Part shown: positions 5,148 to 6,901 of the stretch, piece by piece | Layout: each line of letters begins with the position of its first letter | Numbering within the stretch: position 1 is the stretch's first letter | DNA from: Actinomycetota bacterium | Lineage (GTDB): Bacteria > Actinomycetota > Actinomycetes > S36-B12 | NCBI GenBank assembly: GCA_003456155.1 | Contig: DMPC01000130.1 | Location: 6,144 to 13,044, forward strand | Length of the DNA stretch: 6,901 nt | Direction: 5' to 3' | The notes under the pieces: model-generated | What the model was told of the DNA's origin: nothing | What the model saw: the letters and a program-made list of their open reading frames with translations, nothing else | Database searches by the model: none | Program-made: the position numbers and the translations under genes

Positions 5148-6200
5148 ATGAGACGAATCGGACTGGCAGCCCTCACGCTGGGCGTGGTCGGCATGGCGGT
5201 GGCATCAGTCGTCCCCGCAGCCGTGGGCGCCGAGCGACTGTCCGTCACCCAGACCCTCGCGACCGGGCTGACAAGCCCCTGGGGCCTGGCCTTCCTGCCG
5301 GATGGCTCGGCCCTCGTCAGCGAGCGTGACACCGGCCTGGTGAAGCGCATCCCCCGTGAGGGCGGACGCGCCACGGTGGTCGGCAAGGTGCCGGGTGTGC
5401 GTCCCAGTGGAGAGGGAGGCCTGCTGGGCATCGCCGTTCCCCCCGGGCCTGACCCGAAGGCCGTGTTCGCGTACTACACCGCGGCTCGGGACAACCGCGT
5501 GGTCCGCATCGACTGGGACGGCACCCGACTGGGCCGGCAGCAGGCAATCGTCACGGGCATCCCCAAGAACACGTACCACAACGGAGGACGTCTCCTGGCC
5601 ACCCGCGACGCCCTGTACATCGGCACAGGCGATGCCGGGGAGCCTGAACGCTCCCAGGATCCACGCGATCTCGCGGGCAAGGTCCTGCGCGTCACCCAGG
5701 ACGGGCGCCCGTACCCCGGCAATCCCGATCCCTCCTCCCCCGTCTTCACGCTCGGCCACCGCAACGTTCAAGGTCTCGATGCCGACCGTGCCGGTCGCGT
5801 CTGGGCGACGGAGTTCGGGGAACGCACGGCCGACGAGTTGAACCTGCTGACCCCCGGTGGCAACTACGGCTGGCCGCGCTACGAAGGACGCGAGCAGGAC
5901 AGCCGCTACGTCAACCCCAAGGTGACCTGGTCGCCCACCTCGACCGCCTCCCCCAGTGGCATGGCCATCCGAGGTGACAGTGCCTACGTGGCGAGCCTGA
6001 GGGGCGAGGCACTATGGCAGGTGCCCGTGATCGGCACACGTGCAGGAACCCCCGAGCGGGCACCTCTCGGTGACCTCGGGCGCCTGCGCACGGTCTCGGC
6101 CGCGCCCGATGGCTCGCTCTGGCTGATCACCAGCAACACCGACGGACGTGGGTCACCGGGGCCCGAGGACGATCGAGTGCTGAGGCTCACGTTCCGCTGA
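5148..6200 (+). CDS. Secreted PQQ-dependent sugar (glucose/sorbosone-type) dehydrogenase
   Basis: The 350-residue protein has a signal peptide at 1-28 (MRRIG, a hydrophobic core, AAVGA). There is no lipobox cysteine, so it is probably released or periplasm-like rather than lipid-anchored. The mature part is the six-bladed beta-propeller of the soluble glucose/aldose sugar dehydrogenase (GSDH) family. It has 'SPWGLAFLPDGSALVSERD' (43-61), 'GEGGLLGIAV' (88-97), 'YHNGGRL' (143-149), 'YIGTGDAG' (157-164), 'LGHRNVQGL' (202-210) and 'DELNLLTPGGNYGWP' (229-243). H144 in HNGG aligns with the catalytic base of this family and the conserved Arg is in GHRN. The family oxidises aldoses with PQQ and Ca2+. 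Actual substrate and PQQ dependence are not proven, and many actinobacterial members are uncharacterised. No PQQ synthesis genes are in view. Confidence 0.92.
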   Translation: MRRIGLAALTLGVVGMAVASVVPAAVGAERLSVTQTLATGLTSPWGLAFLPDGSALVSERDTGLVKRIPREGGRATVVGKVPGVRPSGEGGLLGIAVPPGPDPKAVFAYYTAARDNRVVRIDWDGTRLGRQQAIVTGIPKNTYHNGGRLLATRDALYIGTGDAGEPERSQDPRDLAGKVLRVTQDGRPYPGNPDPSSPVFTLGHRNVQGLDADRAGRVWATEFGERTADELNLLTPGGNYGWPRYEGREQDSRYVNPKVTWSPTSTASPSGMAIRGDSAYVASLRGEALWQVPVIGTRAGTPERAPLGDLGRLRTVSAAPDGSLWLITSNTDGRGSPGPEDDRVLRLTFR

Positions 6201-6212
6201 ACCACCCACCGG

Positions 6213-6218
6213 TAGGGT
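6213..6218 (+). promoter_or_regulatory. Likely -10 box for a leaderless transcript of the 96-residue gene
   Basis: TAGGGT fits TAnnnT and lies exactly 7 nt (CACGACC) before the GTG at 6226. This is the same arrangement as before the ATPase gene. The overlapping GGTAGGG could instead act as a Shine-Dalgarno at 8 nt, so the two readings are not separable from sequence alone. Confidence 0.4.
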
Positions 6219-6225
6219 CACGACC

Positions 6226-6516
6226 GTGAGTATTGCTGCCCTGGTGTTCTGGACCATCGCCGTCCTGCTGGCGCTTTTCGGCCTCGTCTTCGCACTGCTG
6301 GGGCAGAGCAGCGAGCGTGGGTACTGGTCGCAGCGGGATCCGTCGGGCAATCCGCTCCAGGAGGCCACCCGACTCAGCACGATCATGCGCCGTGCCGGGC
6401 ACTATGCGGCCGGTGAGTACCGGGCACCCCTGCGCATCATGGGCATCGGCATCCTGCTGATCCAGATCGCCCTCGGATTCGCCGTGATCGCGCTGATCGT
6501 CACCCTGTTCACCTGA
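6226..6516 (+). CDS. Small two-helix membrane protein of unknown function
   Basis: The 96-residue product starts at GTG 6226. It has membrane helices at about residues 4-26 and 71-94, joined by a polar segment of about 45 residues. That segment contains 'SERGYWSQRDPSGNP', a short amphipathic stretch and a basic patch, 'MRRAGHY'. Positive charge close to both helices on the linker side suggests the linker faces the cytoplasm. I do not recognise a named family. It lies 25 bp after the sugar dehydrogenase in the same direction but has its own TAnnnT-GTG start signal, so it may be transcribed independently. Its 3' end overlaps the convergent methyltransferase gene by 8 bp. The long unbroken frame, hydrophobicity pattern and tight fit between neighbours support a real gene. 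Confidence 0.75.
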   Translation: MSIAALVFWTIAVLLALFGLVFALLGQSSERGYWSQRDPSGNPLQEATRLSTIMRRAGHYAAGEYRAPLRIMGIGILLIQIALGFAVIALIVTLFT

Positions 6517-6901
6517 CCGTCGACGTCACTGCAATCGAGCCCGGGTGTCGCAGGGCCCACAGGGCCACGGCCGACGCCGCGGCGACATTGAGCGAGTCCA
6601 CTCCCCCGGCCATCGGGATCCGCACATGCAGGTCGGCTGCGTCGAGCCCATGGGCGGTGATCCCGTGCCCCTCGGTGCCGAGCACAAGAGCCGTGCGCGC
6701 CGGAGCGATGAACTCCTCCAGGCTCACGGCCTGCGGGGTCAGGGCGAGCGCTGCGACCGTGAAGCCGAGGTCATGCAGCAGGTCGACTCCCTGTGGCCAC
6801 GCCGGCAGGCGCGTCCACGGAACCTGGAAGACCGTGCCCATCGACACCCGAACGCTGCGCCGGTACAGGGGATCGGCGCAGCGTGGCGTGACGAGGACGG
6901 C
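6509..6901 (-). CDS. SpoU/TrmH-family RNA 2'-O-methyltransferase (N-terminus outside window)
   Basis: The last 130 residues are present and the frame stays open to the right edge, so this is the C-terminal SPOUT domain of a longer protein. Usual family members have 240-280 residues. Motifs visible include 'CADPLYRRSVRVSMG' (residues 8-22 of the fragment), 'LVLGTEGHGI' (72-81, SPOUT motif 2) and 'IPMAGGVDSLNVAAA' (95-109, motif 3). The last two form the trefoil-knot site for S-adenosylmethionine. The family methylates ribose 2'-OH in tRNA or rRNA; the target here cannot be told. In-frame GTG and ATG codons at 6847 and 6841 are internal, since conserved sequence continues upstream of them. The gene converges with the 96-residue membrane protein gene and overlaps it by 8 bp, leaving no room for a conventional terminator between them. 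Confidence 0.92.
   Translation of the reverse strand, partial: AVLVTPRCADPLYRRSVRVSMGTVFQVPWTRLPAWPQGVDLLHDLGFTVAALALTPQAVSLEEFIAPARTALVLGTEGHGITAHGLDAADLHVRIPMAGGVDSLNVAAASAVALWALRHPGSIAVTSTVR

Noticed and set aside
1..6901. CRISPR array, tRNA, rRNA, IS element or phage genes
   Set aside because: No regularly spaced identical repeats, cloverleaf sequences, transposase motifs or terminal inverted repeats were seen. The only repeat array is the protein-level Fn3 array.

Overview
The window is GC-rich DNA with strong G/C bias at third codon positions. Its gene content points to an actinobacterium: a ZapE/AFG1-type ATPase divergent from a RibD-C pyrimidine reductase, GTG starts, TAnnnT -10 boxes placed directly before start codons, and an actinobacterial type of fibronectin-III repeat protein. 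The ATPase/reductase pair has the same divergent arrangement as Mycobacterium tuberculosis Rv2670c/Rv2671 (from memory, not searched). Genus cannot be fixed from the sequence. No rRNA, tRNA, IS element, integrase or CRISPR array is seen, and the region looks chromosomal.

Left third (1-2703, minus strand): one long open frame with no stop. It encodes a secreted protein with a signal peptide followed by at least nine tandem fibronectin type III domains, each carrying a cysteine pair. The C-terminus lies beyond the left edge. Its upstream region (2704-2829) holds a plausible promoter and two GGTCAC direct repeats.

Middle (2830-4310, minus strand): a cluster read right to left, of a ZapE-like ATPase, a YeaQ/GlsB-type small membrane protein that follows it almost without a gap, and a 38-residue Cys-rich protein. 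Between the last two sits a perfect 26-bp palindrome with an ATACCCC/GGGGTAT core that resembles operators of CsoR/RicR-type copper sensors. It overlaps the likely -10 box of the 38-residue gene. This possible metal-responsive micro-gene is the most interesting item in the window.

Right part (4343-6901): a stand-alone RibD-C/DHFR-like reductase starts 32 bp from the ATPase start. It is followed by a secreted PQQ-dependent sugar dehydrogenase-type beta-propeller with its own Shine-Dalgarno sequence, and by a 96-residue two-helix membrane protein with a leaderless-type start. A SpoU/TrmH-family RNA methyltransferase then converges on the membrane protein gene with an 8-bp overlap and runs off the right edge. 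Apart from the tight ATPase-YeaQ pair, the genes look like independent housekeeping or envelope functions rather than one pathway.
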